This document shows positions 38,691 to 49,083 of a DNA stretch of 53,708 nt, one piece after another (positions within the stretch are counted from its first letter, which is position 1; each line of letters begins with the position of its first letter). Where the stretch lies: contig CYKH01001779.1 of assembly GCA_001460835.1 (NCBI GenBank), forward strand, positions 1-53,708, read 5' to 3'. The stretch is from Bodo saltans. Its lineage: Eukaryota; Euglenozoa; Kinetoplastea; Eubodonida; Bodonidae. The position numbers were made by a program, and so were the translations under genes. The notes under the pieces were generated by a model. The model was not told where the DNA came from and searched no databases. It worked only from the letters and a program-made list of their open reading frames with translations.

Positions 38691-39110
38691 CGTAGTAGAA
38701 AAATGTATTGTTCCCAAACCGAACTCCCTGCAAAGCAACAACGAAACAAATTAGCACCGAAAACAAAAAAACGAAGAAAACGTCACGACATAAGAAGCAA
38801 TTCTTGTGGAACACACCAAACAGGGTATCTCATCCCAGGTCTTTTTACTTCTGTACAACCCACTCGAAAATGATATCGTCCTCTTGGGGGAAACTGATGA
38901 AGTCTCGATAACCATTTTGATCCGCCTCTCATTCTCAATAAAAAAATCTTAAGGAGAAATAATTTACTCTGGACATCAAGTAGTGGTAACCAAAAGGACA
39001 TAGATACTCCTTTTGCTTATTGTTTCACAAAACCGCCGCCACGATTCCACTTCTGCATAGAAAGAACCTACCAAGCAACTTCGCGACCGCTCATTCTTCT
39101 TTTTAAGAAA
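38691..39110 (+). other. Intergenic region between the two giant genes
   Basis: A-rich 3' UTR-like sequence, then a pyrimidine tract ending at AG 39106-39107. I see nothing else here. Confidence 0.45.
39091..39107 (+). promoter_or_regulatory. Candidate trans-splice acceptor for the ankyrin giant gene
   Basis: TCATTCTTCTTTTTAAG ends at AG 39106-39107, only 3 nt before ATG 39111. If used, nearly the whole 5' UTR would be spliced leader. Confidence 0.5.
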
Positions 39111-42100
39111 ATGCATCACCCGGCGCCAAGCAACTCCAAGCCTAAAATGCTTCCCAAGAGGCTTGGACAGCCCACCCCGCTTGATGCACCAGTCCTTTGC
39201 CTCATTCGAACGGCAAACGCTACTGGGACAAACTTGGTCGCGACTCTGCACACAACCTTAGAAACGTCGTTAAGCGACCTTCGCATCAAGCTCCACGGGA
39301 TAGCGGCCGCCGCACGAACTCGGATGCCTCTTGAATCTTCAGCAGACCAGAACATTCCACAAGCGACGTACTTACATTCCACTCCTCAAGTATCGAAAGG
39401 AACACCAGTGAACTACACATCTGCGAGCGATTTGGATAAAGTCATGACGGCACGGCTACACGCGTTTGATTTGACTGCCCCGTTCCGTTTCGTTCGCCTC
39501 GGAGGTGCGAGGACAATTCCAAGGGCACGGGAAGCGAAACTTCGCCTCGTTGACGTCCTCCCCATTATTCATCCCGCTGGCCTGCCGCAAGATCCACTGT
39601 GGCAATGTTCACCGCCCTACGGCACGGTGGTTGTGAAGCCGAAAGTCGACGACAGTCCTGTGCGCGAAGCGATTGTTGCTCTCTTTGTAGCGCAGGGAGA
39701 GTTTATTGATGATATGCACAGCGAGAAGATTATCATGGAGCGTCTGCTGCTGCAGCAGCAAAGCTATGGTCGTCAAACCAACGTGAAACAGCTGAGTACC
39801 GTTGTTCACAAGTGGAATGCGAACGCAAAAGATTTCCTTGGACGTACTCCTCTACATGAATACTCATTCGAGGGCAATTATGCCGCAGTGAAGTACCTCG
39901 TGTCGCTGCCTTTTGTTCGTATTGAAGAGCGCGATCAACAAGGCAACACCGCGTTACACCTAGCGGCCCAATCCGGGCATATCGACTGTGCCACCGCATT
40001 GCTAGATAACGGTGCGCATATCCTCATCATGAATCACATCAAGCAAACTCCGCTTCACATCGCCCTGTACAAACGTAATGACACGCTCGTTGATTTACTC
40101 TGCCGTCGCTTGAAGCAACAAGGTATTCCACTGAAGGACTTAGCCCCGCTCACTGACTTGAGTGGTGCCAACCCAATGAAAATATTCAAGGATCTTGCCC
40201 CACCGATAGAAGAACTGATTCTTAACGGCAACGTGGAAGAGCTCAGAGCGATGACGCGTCACTACTTATTCGGGTCGGTCACGAAACTCGTCCAACCGAG
40301 ACGATGTTTTAACAACGACACGCTACTCCACGTTGCTGCGCAATCTGGTCGTGAAGAGATGGTGAAGTTTCTTATTGACGAAGTTCGTTGGTTGTCGTTA
40401 GTCCCTTCGTCTGCTCACGACGCGTTCCTTGACGGAAGCAAGCGCAGTCCCCTCCACCTTGCTGCAAGCAAAGGCCACACGAATATCGTTCGTCGCCTCA
40501 TCCCTGTGATGGCACAATTAAGTGCAACGACTGACGTGACCGGCTGCACGCCGCTGATGCTTGCATTGCAGCACGGCAACGTACTCACCGCCCAATTCAT
40601 TGTCGAGAACTTTGAAGATGTTGGCGTCAATTGCGTAAGCCGTCGAGGTCTGACGGCATTGCATTTTGCAGCGATGGTGGGGGCTGTCGATGTTGCGACA
40701 AGGCTCATCTCTCAGTTTGGAGCGCAAGTCGATGCGCATCATACATCAACTGTCGTTGCAAAGCGGAAAATGATGACGAGCTCCAGTCGCCCAACTGGCG
40801 ACGACCGCCAAGAATTGCTTCGATTTTTGCGCTTAGTGCGATCGAAATATTCTCGAGGTACCAGTCGTCGTCGACTTGCTCCGTTGCCAATGTATGAACG
40901 GACTACACGGGTGCTGCATGGACCGACACCTCTATGGTGCGCCCTTGCCTCGTTGCCCAAAGAAGGCCCGGCCGTTGCGTCGCTGCTCCTTGTTCACGGC
41001 GCTGGTTCTACATTCATCGACGATTCGTACTTGACCCATCTCCTCAAATTTTCTCTTGCAAGCAAGCAGTGGGACATCAGTGGTGCACTCGTGCGGCTGA
41101 TGGGCACCACTGCTCCAACGGAGGGCGCTATTCTCGCGTTTGTCTGTGCTGAAATCCCTCGGTTTGGCTCAGATTGCGTGAGGTGGCTGATCGACCGTAA
41201 AGTCGGCACCGACAGCGTTTTCAACGCACTGAAGCAAGTGACAAAGATCGGCGACATCAAAACGGTGAAGTATCTGCTGGACAATGGCGCAACGCTCTCG
41301 AACCAATCAGCATGTGAGCTTCTCGCGACTGCCGTCTTGCATCGTCATGCAGCTTGTGTTGAGGAATACGTGCGGCGTGGTGCACCGCTCACTAATGTGG
41401 ACGAAGAAAAATCGCCCCTCTTGATTGCGGCAAAGCTTGGCTTTGAAACTGCAGTGCGCGGCTTTGCGTTTGCTCCCTCGGTATCGACCTTCGATGCAGT
41501 AAACGCCCTTGTAGTGTTGTTGCGCACAGCAACATCAACTCGTGCTCAGATTCGACGTTCCAATGCCTCCGCACCGCTCATTGACTCATGGAATGCGATG
41601 GGGTGCAGCCTGCTGAAGAGAGTCTTGCTCACCGATGCCCATGTACATCCCGTTGAACTGCTGCACTTGTCTTGTGCAGCAGGTTTGTTTAAGGTAGCGG
41701 ATCTTCTTGTCGAGAAGCTTGCCGCGCTGCCTACCGACGCTAGAGTGGCCATCATTCGCTCGACTCCAAGCGCCGCCCTTCGTCCCTCTGTTACCATCAC
41801 CCCAAAGCCGCTGCCTGGCAAAAAGAAGAGCACCTCAGATTCTGCAAAAAAACGGAAGCCTCTGTACAAACCCCAATTGAGTTTCGAACGCTTTTTGTAC
41901 ACCGCACCCTCAGCCACTACCCTTGAGCACCGTCGCGTATTTCGTGACGCGTTCAGCTACCTTGCTCAACATGGCATGCGCGACTTGATTGAATCGTTGA
42001 TTGTCGACATCCGACTCTCCCCTTGGCGAAATGGAGACCTCCGAGGGTGGAACGCTGTGGATTACGCTCTTGAGTGTGGTCACTACGACACCGTCGTTGC

Positions 42101-45100
42101 TCTCGTCGGTAGTGGCGTCATTCCTTTGCGCAGACATGTGAGCACAGCCTCCTCCAAGTGTGGCCTGTTCTGTGCTGCCGCCTCCGAAGCGTACGCTCGA
42201 CTCAAACGTAGCGGTGACATTTCCTCTGCTGCGACGTCGCTACGAACGTTGCTTGAGGTCATTGCGGAACTTGGCTTCGTTGAGGTTCTGAACGATATTC
42301 TCAAGCAACTGTGCGTGACGCTTCGGCAGTCAAACCTGCAGCAGCTACCGTGGGTCCTCGCAGTGGTGCGTGCCGCCGTGCAGCATCATCAAATCGGTGT
42401 GCTAAAGTTGCTGGTCCAACAGTTTGTGCCAGATCTCGGCTCCCCGCTGTCCGACGGAGGAGAGGAGTTGCTTCTCAGTGCTGTCGTGAGCAATGCCCCT
42501 CAATCCATGATTCATCTGCTCCTTTGTCACCGTGTCCCAGTGCACGTTCCCTCACCACTTTCGAAGTCAACACAACGACTGTTGAAATCAAAACTTCGAG
42601 ACGGTGCGGATGGGAAAACAAAACTTATTGCAGCAGCTGCCGCAGCCACACTTTTTGCACACGATACGTTGTCAAAGATTCTTGTAGCAGCTGGTGCCCC
42701 AACAGCAGTATCGGCGGATGTTTCGCAAGATCTCGTCACTATGAGCGTCTACAGCACAAAGTGTGATCTCACTGGTGCGAACGAAAATACTCTTTTCGCC
42801 ACACTTGAAAACTTATTCGCCCTTGGGTGCGCTTTGCCGCCCCTCTCTACGATGAAGTTAGCAGCTGAGAAGGGCTTTACGCGCGTCACGCGACTACTTC
42901 TCGTAAATGTTGGGATTGTTGACAAGTTGCGAGAAGATTTCGAACAGTGTGAAGAGGGTGTGGAGGAGTCTATCCTGTACCAGTTGATGGTTCACGGTGG
43001 CACTGCCGCTGATGAAATCCTCCCCCATGCCATTGCAACTGTTGAGCCTTCGCAGTCAAACGAAACCGATGCAGATGATGGTGCAACAGAGCCTGCTGGG
43101 CTTGCAAAGTTGATCGAGGCGCTGAAACTGGCGTGTGCGAAGAATCCAAAGAGTGCAAGCACAATGCTCCAGAGGGCACTGCTCAATGGGTGCATCCACA
43201 CGAGCATCTTCCTCGCGATGCTGGGTGTCGGCCTCACAAAAATGCCATCGTTTCTTGCGTGGGAGAATCGTAGCAGTATGCCAGAGGGAGGCGGGAGCCT
43301 CTCAAAAGCGCTTGCGCGTGTCCTTATCTCCGCCTCTTCGTCGAAGAGAGAGGATGCTGAGAGATCTTCTGATCCTCGTGAATTGCTCCGCGTCGCTGCG
43401 AAAGTTAACAACGTTCAACTTGTGCGTCTGCTGTTGCAGGCCAACCGCGTGGTCGACGTAGTTTCGGAGCCGCTCGATGTGTTGGTAGAATCAGCAGTTT
43501 CAGGCGCAGCACAAGCAACGCTGGCACTTGGGCTTCGAGAAGCAGAGGAACTCTCGTTGTCAATTGCGCCGAGCTCCACTGCTCTTGTTCAAGCGATCAT
43601 CTGTGACACGCTCTCTGGGCGGCACGCCAAAGGCCTATCATACTCTTTGCTGCTCGGTAATATTCGGCGCACATCCTCTAGCCACGTTCCCGTGTCGCTC
43701 TGGAAGGCACTGTCGGACTCTCACCAACCACTTCTATCGGCTGTCCTTCGGTCTCGCACATTGCGTCGCTGCCTTATCGTCCAGCAACTTGCATTTACTC
43801 GTATCACTCCCATCACACTTGCAGCTGCCCTTGGTGATGAGCAGCTTCTCTTAGACTTGGTTCGAGCAGGTGCCAGTGTGACGTGCCAGCTGAGCGAGAT
43901 GGGCCTGATTGGCACATCTCTCGGAGTGCAGCAGAACTCTTGCGCTCTCTTCTCGTCATCTGGGTCCAAGAAATGGCGACAATCAAATGTGGACGACGGC
44001 TTGCGGCTGGAAAAAGCAGTAGCTCCAAGCTGCCCGCCGCTTCTATCTGCCGTCATTGACAACAGTACTATCATCGAGGCTCAATGCCGCGTATCACCCA
44101 TTATTGTTGCCACGCGTTTGTTTGCGATGGCTCATTTCAGCAAACGCACCTCATTAGTGAGTCGCTACATCAGCCTCTTACGCACACTGATTCGTCGCGG
44201 TGCTCTCACTCGAGACGTTCTCCACGTCGTTGCCATTGTCGTGACACGCTTCCAATGCTGGGACTTAGTGACGGATGTGATTGAAGAGGGCGTTCGCTTA
44301 TCGAGTGTTCACGAGTCAACCGATCGATTCTTCCAAGTACTCAAACTTGATGACGTTCCACTGCTCCTTCGCCCCATCGTTGGCACCTCGAGGCATGTTC
44401 TGCATACTGCTTGCCGATACGCGACCAGGGATATCATCATTCTCCTTGCCCGTCACTGTGTGCGTCAAGATGTCGAGGGTTGCCGCGACGGTGTGGGTAG
44501 AACACCACTGTACTACAGCCTCCTCAACCCCAGCAATATTGAGGCACTGGAGACGCTCGTTGCACTTCAAGTACCAGCGACAACACTATGCGACTACACC
44601 ACTCGTCGCACCCCTCTCATGATTGCAAGCCGTGCAGGAAACGCCGCTGCGGTTGCGAATCTTCTGAAATTCGGGCATGTGGATGCAACGGATGCTTATG
44701 GCAACACTGCACTCATGTTTGGTGCAACATCAGGGAAACAAGACGTTGTCGAACTTCTCTTGTCTGGCCAAGCGGACGCAACCACCACGAACAATCGCGG
44801 TCTCACCGCCACGATGCTCGCCGCTGCTGCTGGTCTGGATCATATCGCACTTCCGATGGCGCAGCACTTCTCCCGTTTGGCTTCGTTCCTGACGTCAACA
44901 ACGTCACTCCTGCATTGCGCAGCTATGGGCGGGTGCCAACGAGTGGTGGATTACATTTTGCGAACATATGATTCACTTGGCATTTTTCAAGAAGACTCTT
45001 GTGGGTTGACACCAGTGTACTTAGCCTACGCCTTTGGCCGCGGCGCAATCCTTCGCCAGATGCTCTCAGAACTTCAGCACCGGACTGAGAGCGCTGCTCT

Positions 45101-48100
45101 TGCACTGGACGAAAAGTTACTTAACTGCGACTCTCGACTTCACAGGTATGGATGGCTCTCTCAGGCCATGACTATGGGAGAAGCGTTGGCCCAGGAAACC
45201 AAAAAACGGGCCAAGTTCTCTCTAGCACCGTTCGAACTGATCTGTGCCCCACAGAGCGATAGACTTCGTCACCGGCGATCTCGCCTGCTGTGGTGTGCTG
45301 AGAATCGTAACGTCGTTGGAGTCCGTGTGCTCGCTGATCTGAACGTATGTGACGATTGTTTTGCTATCCATGGGGCCGCACGTCGAGGATCGGTTGATGT
45401 GATTCAATTGCTGATCGCGCTACGCATGAGCGATCCGAACCAGCGTGATCGACGAGGATTCCTGCCCATTGAGCACGCCATCCTCGCTGGACACAAGGAG
45501 ACTGCCTCATTCTTGATGCAACAAATGCGCATTACGGTTGACACTATTCATGATAGCATTCATCAGTCCGGCACCAGTGTGTTGCACATGATCGCCATGA
45601 GCGGATCTCATTCCCTCCTTGGTGCACTTGTTCCGATGCTTCTTCAACAAGGAGCACCAGCCGACCCGAAGACATCGATTCGTGCAGCCACAGACTCTCT
45701 TGCAGCAGAGGCAACACTCAGTGCGCTTCTTGCGGAAGATGTTGAAGGCAGAACTCCATTTGAAGTCGCCGTCTTATTCGGTTCAGCTGCAACAACTCTG
45801 CGCATTGCGCAAGCGATTCAGCAAGTGTCTGCCCTTGCTGTCAAGGACGTCACCATCACCATACCCAGCTCACTGTTCGAACTGAAGCCGTGCATAAGTC
45901 CATCTGTGCGTGCTGCACTGTATGACTTTTTCGATGTAGAAGAAGTCTTCACACAATCCATCTTTGCAGAAACGTTCAATGGAACACGCAAGCGACGGTA
46001 CGCCACTGGTGGAGACGCGGGAGACCGGCTTCTGTTTGGAGATATTCGCATGATCGGCGTTGCTACCATGAAAACGGACCCCTTCTGTGCCTCGAAGCTT
46101 GAGCAGGTGTACACCGTTGACCGAGAGCGTCAAGTCTTGAAGCAGCTCATCAGTGCGATGTATCTGCCCTTCCGCCTCAAGTTCCGCCCGGAGGGACTGA
46201 AAGGTCTCACCTCACCAGAGCAGGTTGATGTACTTCAGCGACTCTGTACGTCGACATTGCTGGGGAAGTACCTCTCGTTGCCACCCAAGCTACACCCTGT
46301 AGGGACGTTAGAATTGGAGTCCGTCCAGAAGCGCTCTGAAGTTGGCGTGGCACTGCAAGGAACTACGGTGGTGGAGCGCTTTATGTGCACCAAGAACGCG
46401 ATGCACTCCATCGACCTTCATTCCGCTATTGTAGATTTCCACTTCATTGAATGCCGAAAGGAACTTGCCCGCACGCAAACTCTGCTGCAGGAAATCGTGA
46501 AGTCTCTTCGCGAACTCAGTCACCCCTTGCTGAAAAGTCTTGTTCTGCGCATTGACTGGAACGGACTGCGATTGGAAGGCGGAGTCAGCAACAACAACAA
46601 ATCAACAGGAGACGAAGGTGCGATTGTTGACCCTACCGAAAGCAAGAATCAGCTCGCTATTGCAGTCTCCAGCGTTCGTTACCTTAACAACGAACTTCTT
46701 CCCGAGCTGCGACTGTCGCTTTGTGGGGGTGCCATTCACGACCTTCTCCTTAACGTCAGCGCAGCGGAGCTGTCCACGGTAGACTGCACACTAGACAAAT
46801 ATCACTCCGTCACGCTGCGGTGCTACGAGTCGCTGCTTGACATCCCAAATGCTGCAAAGACAGACCTCGTCACCACTCAAGGCGATGCAGCGTCGGTCCC
46901 TCCGCTGTTTGAAGGCCGTGATATTGTGATTCCCTTCATTGCCTCCTCGGGGTTACCTTTCGGTGCTTCAAAGAAGGCAAGTCAACTCCACAACGCCGCA
47001 CTCGTTGGTCTTGTACGCCGTGCTACTGATCCAATCGAACAAATCGTAAAGAAAGACGTCGTGCTCCTCGGGGTCCAACGACTTCGCGATAGTTTCATTC
47101 AGACAGTTCACGAACTGTTGATGAGCAGCGCTGCCTCCGCACCCTCCTCACCATTGCGGTTCAAGCTAGAAATCGAGGGTGTCGAGATGGACGAGCTACC
47201 ACTCGAGCTCCTTCAGCAGCTCTTGAGCGACACCATTGAAGCGTTACGAACCATCCTCGGTGTTCGCAGTAGTGGCTCAATATCGGATGCCAAGAGCAAG
47301 CAGAAGAAATACAACGGTCCCTCGTCTTGGAAGTACTTGACATCTGCTCATCTCGTCGCTCAGTCCGTCGCAAACGGAGTGAACGCCGTCACTGTTCTCT
47401 TCTCCAACCGCAGGGCTCACATTGTCCGAAGGAACGCTTCACGGTTAATGTTGTGCTTCACTCCCACAGTGGCACCGTGCAGGCATGAAATCGAACAATG
47501 CATTCGCGCTGACACCATCGAAATGGAACTTGAGAAACTGAAAGAACTCATTCCCCAGACGGTGCATGACATGTCACAACGGCTCAACACGTATTTGCCC
47601 ACGACGTCACTTGTGGTCGACCTCCCGTCACTGACAGATCTTCCTAGCGACGACGATGTCCTTGCAGCGCTCGCTCTGCTGAACCACGACAGAAGCGCGG
47701 TGATTCTTCAAGAACTCATTCGAGGTATTTCCGTTGGCTGGGATACGAAGCTCGGCTCCCTCGTGCGTCGCCATGTACGAACGTTGACCGTTACGTTGCA
47801 GCGAAGCGGGTCTAATGCAACCGTTTCCCTTCTGCAAAACGGCAACCTTGTCATCCACTACCCCCTGCAGTGCGTTGAATACGCCCGAGGGCGCCCGCAT
47901 AACATCTCCACTTGGGCAGTACCATCCTCTCAACAAATCGCGTCGTTGCTGCTGCTTCAACTTAGCTCTCTTCACCCCGAAGTCAAGACACTTGTTGATC
48001 TCACCAAAGGGTATGCGTGTTGGTGCAATGTCACTGGAGCTCATACTCGCCGCGTCATTGCGGGTGATGTTCGATGTGGTTTCACCATTACAGTGCGCAA

Positions 48101-48872
48101 CGTGCTCAATTTGCCTCCGAAGGATTCGCTAGAAGAGACGTTCGAATTTGTGTCAGACAAAAGTCTTTCATCTCTGCGTGTCAAGAGGCAGCCGGTCACC
48201 ACTGCGACGAAGGCCAAATGTGTCACGGTCTACTACGTCAAATTCTCTGCCCCAACTGAAGGGCCGTTCCTAAACCTTGCTGTCAAATTGCACGGACAGC
48301 ACGTTCTCAACAGTCCTTTGAGGATTCGTGTCCGTCCATCATCTTGCAGTCCCTCCCAAACAATCTGCACGTCAGCGTTCAATTGTGTTGTCGCCAAGGA
48401 AAAATCTCGCTTGACGTTTCAATTACGCGATCAGTTCGGCAGTGCTGTTCTCGCAACTCCGTCTAACCTGCAGGTCGATGGGCCTTCTATCAACAATCCA
48501 GACAGAGTTATGTTGGCCTCATGGGCTTCAAAAGTTCCTGGAGTTGTTTCTGTGCTATTCTCTGTCGAAAAAGAAGGTGCTGAGATCCCAGTTCCCATCA
48601 GGTTCCAGGTTGGTGGAGAGTCTCACGTTGTGGTGAAGACAGTTGAAGTGGTGTCGCCTGACATCTACAAGGCGATAATTGACATCAAAAAGGGCTCCAT
48701 AGAGGAAGCCAACAAAAACCCTAATGATGATCATTCGAAGAAAGGTCAAAGCAAGGCAAAGCTTTACTTCCGAGCCGCTGTTCGCAGCAGTGAAAGAGCC
48801 AAGAAACAGCGCGCATGTCGCCGAGTGGGCGGGGTGAAACATCGAAAGTTTCCCCCTTCCTCCGACAAATGA
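39111..48872 (+). CDS. Giant ankyrin-repeat protein with C-terminal filamin-type domain (3,253 residues)
   Basis: A single uninterrupted frame of 9.8 kb. Clear ankyrin repeats run from about residue 240 (GRTPLHEYSFEGNYAAVKYL; GNTALHLAAQSGHIDCATAL) to about 550, recur in weaker form through the middle, and are again clear at 1830-1910 (TPLMIASRAGNAAAV, GNTALMFGATSGKQDVVELL) and 2110-2150. About 2,250-2,950 has no recognised domain. Near 2,970-3,080 lies a filamin/ABP280-like immunoglobulin repeat, ending in the typical pattern (FLNLAVKLHGQHVLNSPLRI, compare filamin 'G..V..SPF.v.V'), with a second weaker one after it. The tail is basic. Ankyrin plus filamin modules suggest a cytoskeletal or membrane-linker protein; partners are unknown. 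There is no signal peptide or transmembrane helix. Confidence 0.85.
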   Translation: MHHPAPSNSKPKMLPKRLGQPTPLDAPVLCLIRTANATGTNLVATLHTTLETSLSDLRIKLHGIAAAARTRMPLESSADQNIPQATYLHSTPQVSKGTPVNYTSASDLDKVMTARLHAFDLTAPFRFVRLGGARTIPRAREAKLRLVDVLPIIHPAGLPQDPLWQCSPPYGTVVVKPKVDDSPVREAIVALFVAQGEFIDDMHSEKIIMERLLLQQQSYGRQTNVKQLSTVVHKWNANAKDFLGRTPLHEYSFEGNYAAVKYLVSLPFVRIEERDQQGNTALHLAAQSGHIDCATALLDNGAHILIMNHIKQTPLHIALYKRNDTLVDLLCRRLKQQGIPLKDLAPLTDLSGANPMKIFKDLAPPIEELILNGNVEELRAMTRHYLFGSVTKLVQPRRCFNNDTLLHVAAQSGREEMVKFLIDEVRWLSLVPSSAHDAFLDGSKRSPLHLAASKGHTNIVRRLIPVMAQLSATTDVTGCTPLMLALQHGNVLTAQFIVENFEDVGVNCVSRRGLTALHFAAMVGAVDVATRLISQFGAQVDAHHTSTVVAKRKMMTSSSRPTGDDRQELLRFLRLVRSKYSRGTSRRRLAPLPMYERTTRVLHGPTPLWCALASLPKEGPAVASLLLVHGAGSTFIDDSYLTHLLKFSLASKQWDISGALVRLMGTTAPTEGAILAFVCAEIPRFGSDCVRWLIDRKVGTDSVFNALKQVTKIGDIKTVKYLLDNGATLSNQSACELLATAVLHRHAACVEEYVRRGAPLTNVDEEKSPLLIAAKLGFETAVRGFAFAPSVSTFDAVNALVVLLRTATSTRAQIRRSNASAPLIDSWNAMGCSLLKRVLLTDAHVHPVELLHLSCAAGLFKVADLLVEKLAALPTDARVAIIRSTPSAALRPSVTITPKPLPGKKKSTSDSAKKRKPLYKPQLSFERFLYTAPSATTLEHRRVFRDAFSYLAQHGMRDLIESLIVDIRLSPWRNGDLRGWNAVDYALECGHYDTVVALVGSGVIPLRRHVSTASSKCGLFCAAASEAYARLKRSGDISSAATSLRTLLEVIAELGFVEVLNDILKQLCVTLRQSNLQQLPWVLAVVRAAVQHHQIGVLKLLVQQFVPDLGSPLSDGGEELLLSAVVSNAPQSMIHLLLCHRVPVHVPSPLSKSTQRLLKSKLRDGADGKTKLIAAAAAATLFAHDTLSKILVAAGAPTAVSADVSQDLVTMSVYSTKCDLTGANENTLFATLENLFALGCALPPLSTMKLAAEKGFTRVTRLLLVNVGIVDKLREDFEQCEEGVEESILYQLMVHGGTAADEILPHAIATVEPSQSNETDADDGATEPAGLAKLIEALKLACAKNPKSASTMLQRALLNGCIHTSIFLAMLGVGLTKMPSFLAWENRSSMPEGGGSLSKALARVLISASSSKREDAERSSDPRELLRVAAKVNNVQLVRLLLQANRVVDVVSEPLDVLVESAVSGAAQATLALGLREAEELSLSIAPSSTALVQAIICDTLSGRHAKGLSYSLLLGNIRRTSSSHVPVSLWKALSDSHQPLLSAVLRSRTLRRCLIVQQLAFTRITPITLAAALGDEQLLLDLVRAGASVTCQLSEMGLIGTSLGVQQNSCALFSSSGSKKWRQSNVDDGLRLEKAVAPSCPPLLSAVIDNSTIIEAQCRVSPIIVATRLFAMAHFSKRTSLVSRYISLLRTLIRRGALTRDVLHVVAIVVTRFQCWDLVTDVIEEGVRLSSVHESTDRFFQVLKLDDVPLLLRPIVGTSRHVLHTACRYATRDIIILLARHCVRQDVEGCRDGVGRTPLYYSLLNPSNIEALETLVALQVPATTLCDYTTRRTPLMIASRAGNAAAVANLLKFGHVDATDAYGNTALMFGATSGKQDVVELLLSGQADATTTNNRGLTATMLAAAAGLDHIALPMAQHFSRLASFLTSTTSLLHCAAMGGCQRVVDYILRTYDSLGIFQEDSCGLTPVYLAYAFGRGAILRQMLSELQHRTESAALALDEKLLNCDSRLHRYGWLSQAMTMGEALAQETKKRAKFSLAPFELICAPQSDRLRHRRSRLLWCAENRNVVGVRVLADLNVCDDCFAIHGAARRGSVDVIQLLIALRMSDPNQRDRRGFLPIEHAILAGHKETASFLMQQMRITVDTIHDSIHQSGTSVLHMIAMSGSHSLLGALVPMLLQQGAPADPKTSIRAATDSLAAEATLSALLAEDVEGRTPFEVAVLFGSAATTLRIAQAIQQVSALAVKDVTITIPSSLFELKPCISPSVRAALYDFFDVEEVFTQSIFAETFNGTRKRRYATGGDAGDRLLFGDIRMIGVATMKTDPFCASKLEQVYTVDRERQVLKQLISAMYLPFRLKFRPEGLKGLTSPEQVDVLQRLCTSTLLGKYLSLPPKLHPVGTLELESVQKRSEVGVALQGTTVVERFMCTKNAMHSIDLHSAIVDFHFIECRKELARTQTLLQEIVKSLRELSHPLLKSLVLRIDWNGLRLEGGVSNNNKSTGDEGAIVDPTESKNQLAIAVSSVRYLNNELLPELRLSLCGGAIHDLLLNVSAAELSTVDCTLDKYHSVTLRCYESLLDIPNAAKTDLVTTQGDAASVPPLFEGRDIVIPFIASSGLPFGASKKASQLHNAALVGLVRRATDPIEQIVKKDVVLLGVQRLRDSFIQTVHELLMSSAASAPSSPLRFKLEIEGVEMDELPLELLQQLLSDTIEALRTILGVRSSGSISDAKSKQKKYNGPSSWKYLTSAHLVAQSVANGVNAVTVLFSNRRAHIVRRNASRLMLCFTPTVAPCRHEIEQCIRADTIEMELEKLKELIPQTVHDMSQRLNTYLPTTSLVVDLPSLTDLPSDDDVLAALALLNHDRSAVILQELIRGISVGWDTKLGSLVRRHVRTLTVTLQRSGSNATVSLLQNGNLVIHYPLQCVEYARGRPHNISTWAVPSSQQIASLLLLQLSSLHPEVKTLVDLTKGYACWCNVTGAHTRRVIAGDVRCGFTITVRNVLNLPPKDSLEETFEFVSDKSLSSLRVKRQPVTTATKAKCVTVYYVKFSAPTEGPFLNLAVKLHGQHVLNSPLRIRVRPSSCSPSQTICTSAFNCVVAKEKSRLTFQLRDQFGSAVLATPSNLQVDGPSINNPDRVMLASWASKVPGVVSVLFSVEKEGAEIPVPIRFQVGGESHVVVKTVEVVSPDIYKAIIDIKKGSIEEANKNPNDDHSKKGQSKAKLYFRAAVRSSERAKKQRACRRVGGVKHRKFPPSSDK

Positions 48873-49040
48873 TTTTTTTTTAGATGAATCTGGTGTGTCC
48901 TTTGATCGAAAAAGGGACGTATAGAAATACAACAAGAATTGCTCGTTTAGAATACGCGAATTGTTTTTTTCGAACAGAAACGAAGTGATTGTATCAAGTG
49001 GATAGAATTTCGATGGTTTGGTGATCATCAATACTTATTG

Positions 49041-49054
49041 CTCCCTTTCTAAAG
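49041..49054 (+). promoter_or_regulatory. Candidate trans-splice acceptor for the TenI-like gene
   Basis: CTCCCTTTCTAAAG ends at AG 49053-49054, 29 nt before ATG 49084. Confidence 0.5.
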
Positions 49055-49083
49055 AACACGAGAAGTTGCATCACACCTCAATA

